Assembly: GCA_017427415.1 (NCBI GenBank)
Contig: JAFRSU010000019.1
Span: forward strand, 1 to 48,791
Reading direction: 5' to 3'
Length of the DNA stretch: 48,791 bases
From: Lachnospiraceae bacterium
Lineage (GTDB): Bacteria; Bacillota; Clostridia; Lachnospirales; Lachnospiraceae
Part shown: one piece after another, positions 38,294-45,747 of the stretch
Numbering within the stretch: the first letter of the stretch is position 1
Layout of the letters: every line of letters starts with the position of its first letter
Notes under the pieces: generated by a model
Seen by the model: only the letters and a program-made list of their open reading frames with translations
Database searches by the model: none
Told to the model about the DNA's origin: nothing
Position numbers and translations under genes: made by a program

Positions 38294-40670
38294 TTGCTGC
38301 CTCCTTTAAGTCTTTAGTCTCTGCCTCAAGGTCCTCTATGTCCATCAGATCTTCCATGAGCCCCTGAAGCACTCTTGTATTCTGCTTCATCTGCAGGTCA
38401 AGGATATTGTCGGCGCGTTTTTTCTTGGACACTTCCGCCTTCTTCTTATCCTCTTCCTTCATACGCCTCTTTATTTCCTTCTGCCATTCACGGAGCGCCG
38501 GCTTAACCTTCTCTATATCAGGCTCTTCGTCATACATTCCCCTGTGCTGCCTGATAGTTCCGCCCGGCTCAACCTCTATAGTGTAAAACGGCTCTTTGGG
38601 ATGTTCCTTTTTGCGCAGAAAGCATATATAAGTCTCTTCCTGCTCTATGCGGTCAAAATACCTGTCCGTAGCACCTGCGCAGTGATGGAGCTGTCTTCCC
38701 TCAAATATGATATCCGTGAGCTCCTTGGGAACTACGATCCTGTACTCGTCATTCTCCCATTCAAGCTTAGCCTTAATCCTCTTCAGTACTTCCTTAGCCT
38801 TGGGGAACTTCTTGTTGTACTTCTCAACTTCCTGCCTTGCAAATTTCCTGTCGGACTTGGCCATTTCAAGCATCCTGATGCGCTCTATCTCTTCAGCATA
38901 TTCATCATGCCTTCGCTTCAGCTCTCTCGGCCGGTATGTCATCTCGTCATCAAGCTTTTTGTTGAGTTTGTTTGCCATATTGATATAATCCTGCCACTGA
39001 CTGACTATGCTCGGGTAAACAAGATTCGGATAGCTTATCTTCTTCTGCTTCTTAAGGTAATTGGCTATCTGATCAGGTCCCATCCCTCCGTCAAGAAAAT
39101 CAAAATCATCAGCATTCAGCCCCTCGCGCATGAAAAACAGCAAAGCATCCTGGGATATCTTCCTTCCGCTCTCTTCCGCACACTGAAGCCAGCTTAAAGC
39201 ATTATCATTACCGTCCATATCCCTTAGTCGGTTTATAGCCTGCCTGTCCTTCAGCCCCAGCACCTCGTTAGCATCTTTGCCCTTCATATTCAGGTGCATC
39301 CAGCTGTTATAATAACAGTTATTCCAGATATTTATACCGCCTGCTGCCTGACGGAACAGCTTAAAGAACCTGCCCTTTATCAGCATCTCCATAACGCTTA
39401 ATGCGTCGTGATACTTCCAGCCTATCATGATCCTGTTGTAATCCACTTCAAGCCCCATGGCCGCAGCCGGCGCAAATATCCTTCCGCACTGCCAGTAATC
39501 CGTCATATCGAGTGCTTCCTGCATCTGTCCGTTCGGATAGTATATGCATTCATCCGTTCTGTACTGGTGCGGATTGGATTTATAATCAAACGTGCCGCTG
39601 TCATGATAATAGTATATCCTGCACTCCTTATGCTTTCCGCCCTGGACCAGTCTTTTCAGTTTATCCGCTGCGTTAAATTTACAGAGCACTATCCTTATAT
39701 GCTCTTCAACCTCAAATTTCTTTCCCTTGAAGCTTGTATCCTGTTTTGCGTCCGTAAAGGCATATGCGTCAAAATACCTGACCACGGACAGATGCTTATC
39801 TATCACGTTAAAAAGCACGAACTTCTTTCTGTAGCTTATGCCCTTGTTGTATTTCACTGTTTTACGATGTATCACAAGCTTTGCTCCGCACTTGGGACAT
39901 ATACCTATGCCGCCGCTCTTTGCCCTGCTGCCCGATTCGTCTTTGAAGCTATCTCTTTCCGACTTCTCATGACATTCGGAGCAGAACCATTTTTTAGAGC
40001 CTATATCATACAGAGCTTCTCCCGGTACGCCGCCAAACATCTGATCATAAGCCCAGGATCCGAAATCATCCGGTATCTCCGGCACCATGTCCATGACATC
40101 GTTGACTCTTTTAAGCCGCCTGTCTTCCCTATCGGTATTAGCCTTTCTCATGCACTCCGTCTCAAGGTCATCAAAGAAGCATCTCCATTTCTTCGGATCG
40201 TCGGATATCGGATATCCTATCCTGTGTCCTGCCTCGGCTTCAGCCTTCGCCCTTTCCTGTCTCTTTTCATCAAGGATCTCTTTCATCAGCTGCTTTGACT
40301 TCTCATCGGCCAATGCGCATACCTTGTCGTACTTCGTTTCAGACCGGAACCCGCAATAGTAGTATGAATAATAATAGCCGTCCTGATATACATAGCTTAT
40401 CCGCCTGTCAGTCCACATAGGCTCGGATCCTGTCATAGGATACTCTGCCGGACCGACGGCAACCGGAAATGTTCCGGGGAACCATGTGGCATATTCTCCG
40501 GTGGACAGCTCTATGCAGTGCCTTGCCCTCAGCTCTCCCTTCTTGTAGTAGTTCAGTATCAGCGTATCCTGCTTATCATTTTTCAGTCTCTGAACAGTTG
40601 TTCCCCGTTCGGATTTCCACGTCTTTGGCAGCGGAGCCGGTGCCAGCTTCTCTATAGCCTTTTTTCTCAT
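38286..40670 (-). CDS. PcfJ-like protein
   Basis: A 794-residue protein of the PcfJ family first named from the conjugative plasmid pCF10, found in many Firmicutes phages. A zinc ribbon (CSECHEKSERDSF ... CPKCGAKLVIHRKTVKY) lies near residues 230-270. The C-terminal domain (ITDIIFEGRQLHHCAGATDR, YICFLRKKEHPKEPFYTIEV) is the conserved part of the family. The precise activity is unknown. Its start overlaps the DUF7666-like gene by 4 bases. Confidence 0.85.
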   Translation of the reverse strand: MRKKAIEKLAPAPLPKTWKSERGTTVQRLKNDKQDTLILNYYKKGELRARHCIELSTGEYATWFPGTFPVAVGPAEYPMTGSEPMWTDRRISYVYQDGYYYSYYYCGFRSETKYDKVCALADEKSKQLMKEILDEKRQERAKAEAEAGHRIGYPISDDPKKWRCFFDDLETECMRKANTDREDRRLKRVNDVMDMVPEIPDDFGSWAYDQMFGGVPGEALYDIGSKKWFCSECHEKSERDSFKDESGSRAKSGGIGICPKCGAKLVIHRKTVKYNKGISYRKKFVLFNVIDKHLSVVRYFDAYAFTDAKQDTSFKGKKFEVEEHIRIVLCKFNAADKLKRLVQGGKHKECRIYYYHDSGTFDYKSNPHQYRTDECIYYPNGQMQEALDMTDYWQCGRIFAPAAAMGLEVDYNRIMIGWKYHDALSVMEMLIKGRFFKLFRQAAGGINIWNNCYYNSWMHLNMKGKDANEVLGLKDRQAINRLRDMDGNDNALSWLQCAEESGRKISQDALLFFMREGLNADDFDFLDGGMGPDQIANYLKKQKKISYPNLVYPSIVSQWQDYINMANKLNKKLDDEMTYRPRELKRRHDEYAEEIERIRMLEMAKSDRKFARQEVEKYNKKFPKAKEVLKRIKAKLEWENDEYRIVVPKELTDIIFEGRQLHHCAGATDRYFDRIEQEETYICFLRKKEHPKEPFYTIEVEPGGTIRQHRGMYDEEPDIEKVKPALREWQKEIKRRMKEEDKKKAEVSKKKRADNILDLQMKQNTRVLQGLMEDLMDIEDLEAETKDLKEAANG

Positions 40671-41233
40671 ATCGCTACCTCCAGTACTCCGTTAGGCTTA
40701 AGGCGGTAAAAGATATCCGGCAGTACATTCTCTTCGTCCACCTTATGAAGCCCTACCTGCGTTATGCGCTTCGGTCCTCCGATCAGGAACCCTATATAGC
40801 CTCCCAACCCTGCTGCCGCCTTGGGATCTGTCCCCCTTGCTATCGCTATGATATTTGCCTTTGCCCTGTGTCTGGCCACCTGTACATTTCTGCGGTTCTG
40901 CTCCCATTTCTCACGCTCCGGATGCAGCACCATATACTTCATCCCCTCATAAGCGAACCTAACGGTAGTCAGCTCTTCAAGCACAGTCATCTCGGTACAG
41001 GCTATGCGTTCATCTCCGTCTTCATCTATACTACCCTTCGCCTCGACCATTAAGAACTTGTCTGTCTCGATATCGTAATATCCCAGGCATTCAAACGGAT
41101 TTTCACAGCAGTGGAAACCGCAGTTTACCGTTTTGGACTTATCCGTCTCATATGTTTCTCCCACCTTATAGACAATCCTTCCCTGTCCCAGGCGGTTTGC
41201 GTTATCTTTTCCCACGCCCTTAAAAGCGATCAT
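40667..41233 (-). CDS. DUF7666-like protein
   Basis: A 188-residue protein. The first ~110 residues show KGVGKDNANRLGQGRIVYKV, CGFHCCENPFECLGYYD and VEAKGSIDEDGDERIACTEM, a pattern of the DUF7666 family found in phage genes near PcfJ. The C-terminal part (TDPKAAAGLGGYIGFLIGG) is a short hydrophobic stretch. Function unknown. A palindrome copy lies 22 bases upstream. Confidence 0.7.
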   Translation of the reverse strand: MIAFKGVGKDNANRLGQGRIVYKVGETYETDKSKTVNCGFHCCENPFECLGYYDIETDKFLMVEAKGSIDEDGDERIACTEMTVLEELTTVRFAYEGMKYMVLHPEREKWEQNRRNVQVARHRAKANIIAIARGTDPKAAAGLGGYIGFLIGGPKRITQVGLHKVDEENVLPDIFYRLKPNGVLEVAI

Positions 41234-41255
41234 TTCTGTATCCCTCCGTTCATTT

Positions 41256-41271
41256 GTTGCACCGGTGCAAC
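41256..41271. repeat. Dispersed palindrome, copy 6
   Basis: A perfect GTTGCACCGGTGCAAC in the short gap between the AcrIIA9-like and DUF7666-like genes. Confidence 0.95.
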
Positions 41272-41280
41272 TTTTGTTTT

Positions 41281-41847
41281 TTACTTGCCAAGATAGTATT
41301 CTCGGATGAGCTCCTTCAGCCTCGGTCTTGATATGTCACCCATCGGCAGTGTGTCAGGTATATTCTTATCAAGCTTCTTCGCTTCATCCACTATCACCTT
41401 AGGCACGTTCACCCTGTTCTTGCTGCATTCGACTATAACGCTCGCATAAAATTCTGCCAGGTATCTGCCCTTGGATCTCACCGCCCTGCACAGCTTCACG
41501 CTTTCACCGTCCGCTTCCGCAGTCTCTCCGGCCAGCATCTCATACAGGAACGTATTCCACGCTTCGAGCGTCATTGAAGGCTTCAGGTATTCGACCTCTC
41601 TCTGGATCTTCCCCATGGCCGCTGAGAAATCCGTACAGAGTTCAGTGCTGATATCATCCATATAATCCTGAGCGTCCATCTCATCGATACCGTTCTCCTT
41701 GGCCAATGCCTTGAGTGCCTCAAAGTCTCCCTCCTTCTTCTGGGCTTCCGCTGCCCTGTTGATCTCCTCGGCAGATCCAAACTCCCCGAACTTTGGGAAA
41801 AGCTTCTCCGCCATGCCGTTACCCTTTGTTTCTGTTCCTTTTGCCAT
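41281..41847 (-). CDS. AcrIIA9-like (PcfK-like) protein, possible Cas9 inhibitor
   Basis: A 188-residue acidic protein. It shows the family pattern of AcrIIA9/PcfK-like proteins: SAEEINRAAEAQKKEGDFEA, LAKENGIDEMDAQDYMDD, AMGKIQREVEYLKPSMTLEA, AVRSKGRYLAEFYASV and the end PRLKELIREYYLG. AcrIIA9 members block Cas9, but most homologues are untested, and PcfK-like proteins occur next to PcfJ outside that role too. Strong AGGAGG site. The position by PcfJ fits the family. Confidence 0.72.
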   Translation of the reverse strand: MAKGTETKGNGMAEKLFPKFGEFGSAEEINRAAEAQKKEGDFEALKALAKENGIDEMDAQDYMDDISTELCTDFSAAMGKIQREVEYLKPSMTLEAWNTFLYEMLAGETAEADGESVKLCRAVRSKGRYLAEFYASVIVECSKNRVNVPKVIVDEAKKLDKNIPDTLPMGDISRPRLKELIREYYLGK

Positions 41848-41859
41848 ATAAACCTCCTT

Positions 41860-42036
41860 TTATGCTATTTCATAATTTTGTATTCTTCTCATAGAGCTCT
41901 TTATACAGTGATCATCGCATCCCTCGTCCGGGAATGTCGGGTATGTATAATTCTCGCTGTCCTCGTTACTGCATACCCACTCCGCATTTTCAACATCCCA
42001 CCTGTTAAAACGGCAGGACCAGCATTTTTTATCCAT
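41860..42036 (-). CDS. 58-residue Cys-rich protein
   Basis: MDKKCWSCRFNRWDVENA ... EWVCSNEDSENY ... GCDDHCIKSSMRR. The CxxC...C...CxxxC pattern suggests a small zinc protein. AGGAGG lies 5 bases before the ATG and it sits in the early operon. Too short for most gene finders. Confidence 0.7.
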   Translation of the reverse strand: MDKKCWSCRFNRWDVENAEWVCSNEDSENYTYPTFPDEGCDDHCIKSSMRRIQNYEIA

Positions 42037-42066
42037 ATTTCCTCCTTCTTATCGGCATATTGTGCC

Positions 42067-42813
42067 TCAGTCCCTACGCATGAGCGTATACCTCAAGAAT
42101 CTGTATCCCCCATATTCATCTGCAGTCTCTCCGCTTTCTATGGTGGATTTGTCCACCTCGTACAGCCCCCTGTACTTCCTCGGCACCACTGGCACGGATT
42201 TGAAATAATCCTTCTTGGTTATCACCGTGACTACCGGCTCCGGATGCACAAGGTTCCTGGAAGCGTTCCACCGTTTGCCCGATATCTCAAACTCCGTCCC
42301 TATCACCCTGCAGGAGTATTTCAAGAGATATGCCGCAAGCTTTCTCCAGTTCCTGCTCCCGTCCAGCGGACAGAGCTGGATGAATCCATATTGCCATCCC
42401 TTGCGTATAGCTTCGGAGTCTATCCTGTTTATCACAAGATGATGATGCCTTGCACCCTTCGAACCTATTTCCGGAACGTGGATATATTTCAGCTCCTTCC
42501 CCTGAAGCTTGTACTCCTTCCGCAGCACCCTGAGAAATTTCCTGATATCCTCACGCATATCCTCGGGACTTCTCTCAGGATCCCCGGGCTTCTTCTCGTA
42601 GGAGAGTATCAGGTGGTAATCCCCGGGAGAGAAATTTGCATTTATCAGCTGTCTCAGCTTTCTTTCCGCCCTCCTGTTATTTGCTTCCCTCTGCTGATCA
42701 CTGGAGAGCTTGCTTTTAGGTTTCCTGTTCTCGGATTTTTTATGGTACCTGTTAGTGTAATACCTCTCTATCTCGATAGTAGCTCCTGCCACTGTCACCC
42801 TTTCAACATACAA
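42067..42813 (-). CDS. rep: HUH-type rolling-circle replication initiator
   Basis: A 248-residue Rep-type endonuclease. Motif I-like FSPGDYHLILSYEKKPGD; motif II GARHHHLVINR (metal-binding His pair, residues ~138-140); motif III LAAYLLKYS with a candidate catalytic Tyr near residue 177. Such proteins nick one strand at an origin to start rolling-circle replication and occur in many Firmicutes plasmids and some phages and ICEs. The frame opens with TTG at 42813; a shorter form from an internal GTG is possible. Its leader holds hairpins and an opposing small RNA. Confidence 0.82.
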   Translation of the reverse strand: MYVERVTVAGATIEIERYYTNRYHKKSENRKPKSKLSSDQQREANNRRAERKLRQLINANFSPGDYHLILSYEKKPGDPERSPEDMREDIRKFLRVLRKEYKLQGKELKYIHVPEIGSKGARHHHLVINRIDSEAIRKGWQYGFIQLCPLDGSRNWRKLAAYLLKYSCRVIGTEFEISGKRWNASRNLVHPEPVVTVITKKDYFKSVPVVPRKYRGLYEVDKSTIESGETADEYGGYRFLRYTLMRRD

Positions 42814-42956
42814 CTATCACCCACCCCCCATATTAAAAATATCCCTCATGGATTTTTTACCTCCAGGATCCCATCCCGGATCCTTTTTCCCTATCCATAT
42901 TGTTTCAGGTAAAAATATTTACCCTTGTCCTTAAATGAATGACTTTATGAACTTTT

Positions 42957-42979
42957 CAAAAAGTACTCCGATGTACTTT
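42957..42979 (-). terminator. Possible attenuator hairpin in the rep leader
   Basis: On the minus strand AAAGTAC-ATCGGA-GTACTTT is followed by TTG and AAAAG. A weak intrinsic terminator between the upstream genes and rep, of the kind regulated by antisense RNA in pT181-type plasmids. Confidence 0.45.
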
Positions 42980-42995
42980 ATCTTGTAGAATTCGC

Positions 42996-43024
42996 TTGAC
43001 TTTTACCACAATATATGGTATTAT
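42996..43024 (+). promoter_or_regulatory. Promoter of the plus-strand small RNA
   Basis: TTGACT (42996-43001), 17-bp spacer, TATTAT (43019-43024; a TATAAT overlaps at 43022). The spacer carries the inverted repeat TACCA-N7-TGGTA, a possible operator. Confidence 0.75.
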
Positions 43025-43031
43025 AATTTCA

Positions 43032-43110
43032 GTACAGAAAAACACATCCCCATGTGTATTCTGTATCCCTCAATTATTTGAGCTTGTACATCCCTACAGG
43101 CTCTTTTTTT
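43032..43110 (+). ncRNA. Candidate counter-transcribed RNA of the rep leader
   Basis: A ~80-nt transcript is predicted from the promoter at 42996 to the terminator ending at 43110. It has three hairpins: ACACAT-CCCC-ATGTGT extended by CAGAA/TTCTG, CTCAA-TTAT-TTGAG, and the terminator GAGCTTGTA/TACAGGCTC (43080-43103) followed by seven T. There is no ORF. It lies opposite the leader between the membrane-protein gene and rep, the place where copy-number antisense RNAs sit in rolling-circle plasmids. The 300-base gap 42814-43113 holds no gene. Confidence 0.7.
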
Positions 43111-43113
43111 ATT

Positions 43114-43383
43114 TCACAGCCTGTCAAACTCGCTTTCGTCATCCTTCTCCACCTTTGAAAATATGATCACATCAATCGCCAGCACTATCAGAGCGGCCAC
43201 AAATCTCTTTGTCGCCTGCATTATTGTCAAGGAATCCGTTTCAACTCCACCGGCAATCCCTATCATATAGCCCACTGAAAACACCATGCTGATAAGTGCA
43301 AGTGCTGTCAGGATATCGTCAAGGCATATTCTTTCCTTTTTCTTATACTGATAGGGCATACCATAGTAATGATTATTCTGCAT
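43114..43383 (-). CDS. Two-pass membrane protein, unknown
   Basis: An 89-residue protein with two hydrophobic segments (DILTALALISMVFSVGYMIG and AALIVLAIDVIIFS). Charged ends on the same side. Overlaps the upstream gene. No family recognised. Confidence 0.6.
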   Translation of the reverse strand: MQNNHYYGMPYQYKKKERICLDDILTALALISMVFSVGYMIGIAGGVETDSLTIMQATKRFVAALIVLAIDVIIFSKVEKDDESEFDRL

Positions 43384-43657
43384 ATCTGACCTCCCTTTCT
43401 TTCCTTCTCAAAGCCTCCTGCTCCCATTCTTTCCGTATCTGGTTGCCGGTTTCGTCTATAATGTATAAAACATCTTCTACAAGGCATCTGTAGAACTCTG
43501 CCTTGTAGGTATTCAGCCTTTTGCATCCGGGCTTGTCCCCATACTCCCTTGGTTTTTCCCTGCACAGCTCCTTATATTCCTGCTCTGCCACCCGTTCCGC
43601 ATCTTCCAGCCGCCAGCTGATAATATCGAGCTTCATTTCCTCGGTGCTCCGATCCAT
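43373..43657 (-). CDS. Hypothetical helical protein
   Basis: A 94-residue Glu/Lys/Arg-rich protein (MDRSTEEMKLDIISWRLEDA ... CLVEDVLYIIDETGNQIRKE). Overlaps both neighbours by a few bases. Function unknown. Confidence 0.55.
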   Translation of the reverse strand: MDRSTEEMKLDIISWRLEDAERVAEQEYKELCREKPREYGDKPGCKRLNTYKAEFYRCLVEDVLYIIDETGNQIRKEWEQEALRRKEREVRYAE

Positions 43658-43857
43658 CACTCGGCCTCACCCCTCAATAGCTTCTGCTTCAGCTCCTCAG
43701 CCTCATCCTTATTAGTGTACTTTCCTCTGTACTCAATGTTCCCTGAGTGGAGCGGCTGCCCCATATTCCTCTGCCTTCCTACGATATAAAGCCACTCGCC
43801 ATTCTCACCTATCGGCTGCCCGAACAGTCTCCACTCTCCCGGATTCTTACAAGTCAT
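43657..43857 (-). CDS. Small hypothetical protein
   Basis: A 66-residue protein (MTCKNPGEWRLFGQPIGENG ... YTNKDEAEELKQKLLRGEAE). Part of the packed early operon; its stop overlaps the next start. Unrecognised. Confidence 0.5.
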   Translation of the reverse strand: MTCKNPGEWRLFGQPIGENGEWLYIVGRQRNMGQPLHSGNIEYRGKYTNKDEAEELKQKLLRGEAE

Positions 43858-43866
43858 ATCTCTACC

Positions 43867-44517
43867 TCACCCAAAACAAAAATATTCACCATTGATAACC
43901 TTCCAAACCTTGCCCTGCTTAAAGGTTGCTTGGAACAAAACCGTCTCCGGCACATCAGGCGTGCCGTTCAACACTATATCCTCTGCCATCTCATAACATT
44001 CTTTTGGCAGCTCCTGCGTAAAGAAATATTTTGTGGTGCTATACTGTCCCTTCTGGTAAAGGACTCCTTCCAACGTATCCGGGAACTCAGGACTCTTTAC
44101 ACGGTTCCACGCTACCGCTCCCGTATCATATGCAGCTTCCTTATTTTTATCCGTGTACCAGTTTTCCCAATAAATGACCTCGGCAGTCAGGTTTATATCC
44201 TTCTGAAGTCGCTCCCTTCTTTCCTGCTCCTGCTTCTTCCATTCCTGCTCTTTCTCATGGTTTTCCAGTAGTATCTTTATCACCTTTATATTTTTCTTTA
44301 ACGCCTTATCCAAAAGATTAGAAAACCCTGCCAGCGGTTTCCCTACCGCTGCCTCTGTCCTGCTGCCTTCCCCGGTTTTCTCTTCGGTCACTTCAATCTT
44401 TCCGCCTTTGCCCTTTTCTTTCTTCTGTTCTTCAGCCTTCAGAGCACCGACACCTGCCAACATCACGACCATAAAGGTAAGCATATAGGCAGCTGCTGCC
44501 ATCAAAAATGTTTTCAT
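43867..44517 (-). CDS. Secreted/anchored SleB-like cell-wall hydrolase
   Basis: A 216-residue protein with an N-terminal signal or anchor (MKTFLMAAAAYMLTFMVVML), a charged linker (~30-105) and a C-terminal Hydrolase_2/SleB domain: LTAEVIYWENWYTDKNKE with the likely catalytic Glu, GAVAWNRVKSPEFPDTLEG, YQKGQYSTT. SleB-type enzymes are lytic transglycosylase-like. Being in the early operon, apart from the lysis cassette, it may alter the cell wall during infection or lysogeny. Overlaps the HTH gene by 4 bases. Confidence 0.75.
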   Translation of the reverse strand: MKTFLMAAAAYMLTFMVVMLAGVGALKAEEQKKEKGKGGKIEVTEEKTGEGSRTEAAVGKPLAGFSNLLDKALKKNIKVIKILLENHEKEQEWKKQEQERRERLQKDINLTAEVIYWENWYTDKNKEAAYDTGAVAWNRVKSPEFPDTLEGVLYQKGQYSTTKYFFTQELPKECYEMAEDIVLNGTPDVPETVLFQATFKQGKVWKVINGEYFCFG

Positions 44518-44768
44518 CCGTACTTTCTCCCCTTCCCTAACTGCTGGTTGAACGAGTACATTATCCTTGAATCCTCGCTCGGTCTCTCTATATAATTCTT
44601 AATCTTCTCAAGGTCTATAAGGAAATGCCCCTTCCTTCCGTTCTTGATCGTCCTGAATGCAAAGCGCTGGTTCTTTATGTGGCACATGTCCCTTACCTTC
44701 GCGGTAGACAATCCGAGAATCTTTGCCGCCTCGGACGGCTTATAATATTTTCTCTGCTCTTCTGCCAT
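44514..44768 (-). CDS. MerR/excisionase-like helix-turn-helix protein
   Basis: An 84-residue DNA-binding protein: YYKPSEAAKILGLSTAKVRD, MCHIKNQRFAFRTIKNGRKG, IDLEKIKNYIERPS, the winged-helix plan of phage Xis/HTH_17 proteins. It starts after AAAGGAGAACAAC. It could be the excisionase for the integrase at the other end of the unit, or an early regulator. Confidence 0.7.
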   Translation of the reverse strand: MAEEQRKYYKPSEAAKILGLSTAKVRDMCHIKNQRFAFRTIKNGRKGHFLIDLEKIKNYIERPSEDSRIMYSFNQQLGKGRKYG

Positions 44769-44804
44769 GTTGTTCTCCTTTCCAATGATTTTCATCTGTA
44801 ATCA

Positions 44805-44820
44805 GTTGCGCCGGTGCAAC
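44805..44820. repeat. Dispersed palindrome, copy 7 (one mismatch)
   Basis: GTTGCGCCGGTGCAAC, one change from the consensus, between two small early genes. Confidence 0.9.
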
Positions 44821-44987
44821 TATGCCGTTTTCTGTTCATCAGGATCCTTTGGGCTTTCCTTATGCGTCATGCTTATGCCCTGCATCAGCCCCAGGATATA
44901 TCCCTTCTGGCTACTGTCCAGTATTGGAACCGTCTCCTTAAAGCTCTCCATCAGCTGAGCCTCAAGGTTCTTCTCTGTGTCCGCCAT
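44820..44987 (-). CDS. Small hypothetical protein near early promoter
   Basis: A 55-residue protein (MADTEKNLEAQLMESFKETV ... GYILGLMQGISMTH). The SSQKGYILGLMQGI motif recurs in small proteins beside phage regulators. AGGAG precedes the start. Function unknown. Confidence 0.55.
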   Translation of the reverse strand: MADTEKNLEAQLMESFKETVPILDSSQKGYILGLMQGISMTHKESPKDPDEQKTA

Positions 44988-45119
44988 CACTGCATCACTC
45001 CTTTCCATAAAATAAAGATGGTTAGCCTACCGGTACCTGCAGGCTTATCCATCTTAAGTTTTGTTTTTATAAAAGATAATGTTCTCATTTTCATAGTTTC
45101 CTTTTAAGAAGATTTTTGT

Positions 45120-45157
45120 TATACTCCTATTCACAGGGCGGTGCACCACCACCGCCC
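45120..45157 (+). promoter_or_regulatory. Leader hairpin, copy A, before small gene 45184
   Basis: TATACTCC (-10-like) is followed by GGGCGGTG (45136-45143) and CACCGCCC (45150-45157) with loop CACCAC. The same arrangement precedes the gene at 45748. Confidence 0.75.
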
Positions 45158-45183
45158 GAGTACGTGAAAGGAGTGTATGCGTT

Positions 45184-45381
45184 ATGAAATGTAGCCAGCT
45201 GTTAACACCGGATTTGATAGACGAGATCCGTAGCCGATACACCTCTATTGGTTGGGGTGAAGTCTACATTCGCTTTCCTGGAGAAAATCTCGTCTGCCTT
45301 ACATTCAGGTGGACGAAGGAAACTGATTTTGTCCTTCCTGACATTTCAGATTTGCGGTTGCCCGCTCCCGAATTGCAATGA
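45184..45381 (+). CDS. Small protein with LPAP tail (paralogue 1)
   Basis: A 65-residue protein: MKCSQLLTPDLIDEIRSRYT ... YIRFPGENLVCLTFRW ... DLRLPAPELQ. AAAGGAG is 11 bases before the ATG, below a leader hairpin shared with the gene at 45748, whose product has a similar C-terminus. Its 3' end overlaps a convergent gene by 77 bases, so the two messages would be antisense to each other. Confidence 0.6.
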   Translation: MKCSQLLTPDLIDEIRSRYTSIGWGEVYIRFPGENLVCLTFRWTKETDFVLPDISDLRLPAPELQ

Positions 45382-45628
45382 CCTTTTCTGTTAGTTCCTT
45401 TGCTCCCGATACATCAAACATCAAATCGTGCCCAGGCTTATAGAACTGCCAATACTCAGCAGGAAGAGGGTGACCTGAAAAATTGTTATCTGCAGCCGCT
45501 AGCATAATAAAACCTTCCTCTTTAAGCTGTTCCGCAAACCTTCTATCAAACACCGTTATAACCGTATTGCAGTCGTAAGGTATATTTTCAATAATGAAAT
45601 CACTTATGAACCCACTACTTTCTTTCAT
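45305..45628 (-). CDS. Hypothetical protein convergent with 45184
   Basis: A 107-residue protein (MKESSGFISDFIIENIPYDC ... VFDRRFAEQLKEEGFIMLAA). GGAG lies 6 bases before the chosen ATG; an earlier ATG has no site. Unrecognised. Upstream lies a hairpin element of the repeated family. Confidence 0.55.
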   Translation of the reverse strand: MKESSGFISDFIIENIPYDCNTVITVFDRRFAEQLKEEGFIMLAAADNNFSGHPLPAEYWQFYKPGHDLMFDVSGAKELTEKVIAIRERATANLKCQEGQNQFPSST

Positions 45629-45654
45629 TTCAATCTCCATAGGTCTTTTTATAT

Positions 45655-45679
45655 GGGACTATTGCTTGCCGATAGTCCC
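45655..45679 (-). repeat. Repeated leader hairpin element, copy 1
   Basis: GGGACTATTG (45655-45664), loop CTTGC, CGATAGTCCC (45670-45679), flanked by the conserved AGGTCTTTTTAT. The stem region 45656-45678 is identical to copy 2. It precedes the gene at 45628. Confidence 0.85.
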
Positions 45680-45685
45680 TTGTGC

Positions 45686-45721
45686 TATACTCCTTCCATA
45701 GGCGGTGCGTCACCACCGCCT
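45686..45721 (+). promoter_or_regulatory. Leader hairpin, copy B, before small gene 45748
   Basis: TATACTCC (45686-45693), then AGGCGGTG (45700-45707) and CACCGCCT (45714-45721) with loop CGTCAC. The -35-like TTGCTT (45662) lies in the hairpin element, 18 bp before the -10. Confidence 0.7.
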
Positions 45722-45747
45722 GATAATCAAGAAAGGAGATGAGCGTT

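Noticed and set aside
39408..40298. 296-codon plus-strand ORF opposite pcfJ
   Set aside because: A shadow of the PcfJ frame; composition and lack of a start signal argue against coding.
42869..42890. GGATCC...GGATCC pair as a strong terminator
   Set aside because: The repeat is a short palindrome with a T-run on the plus strand only, and no plus-strand gene ends there.
41878..42912. 344-codon plus-strand ORF opposite the rep gene
   Set aside because: It lies antisense to rep, whose HUH motifs are clear, and to the 58-residue Cys-rich gene. It is a shadow frame without a ribosome site.
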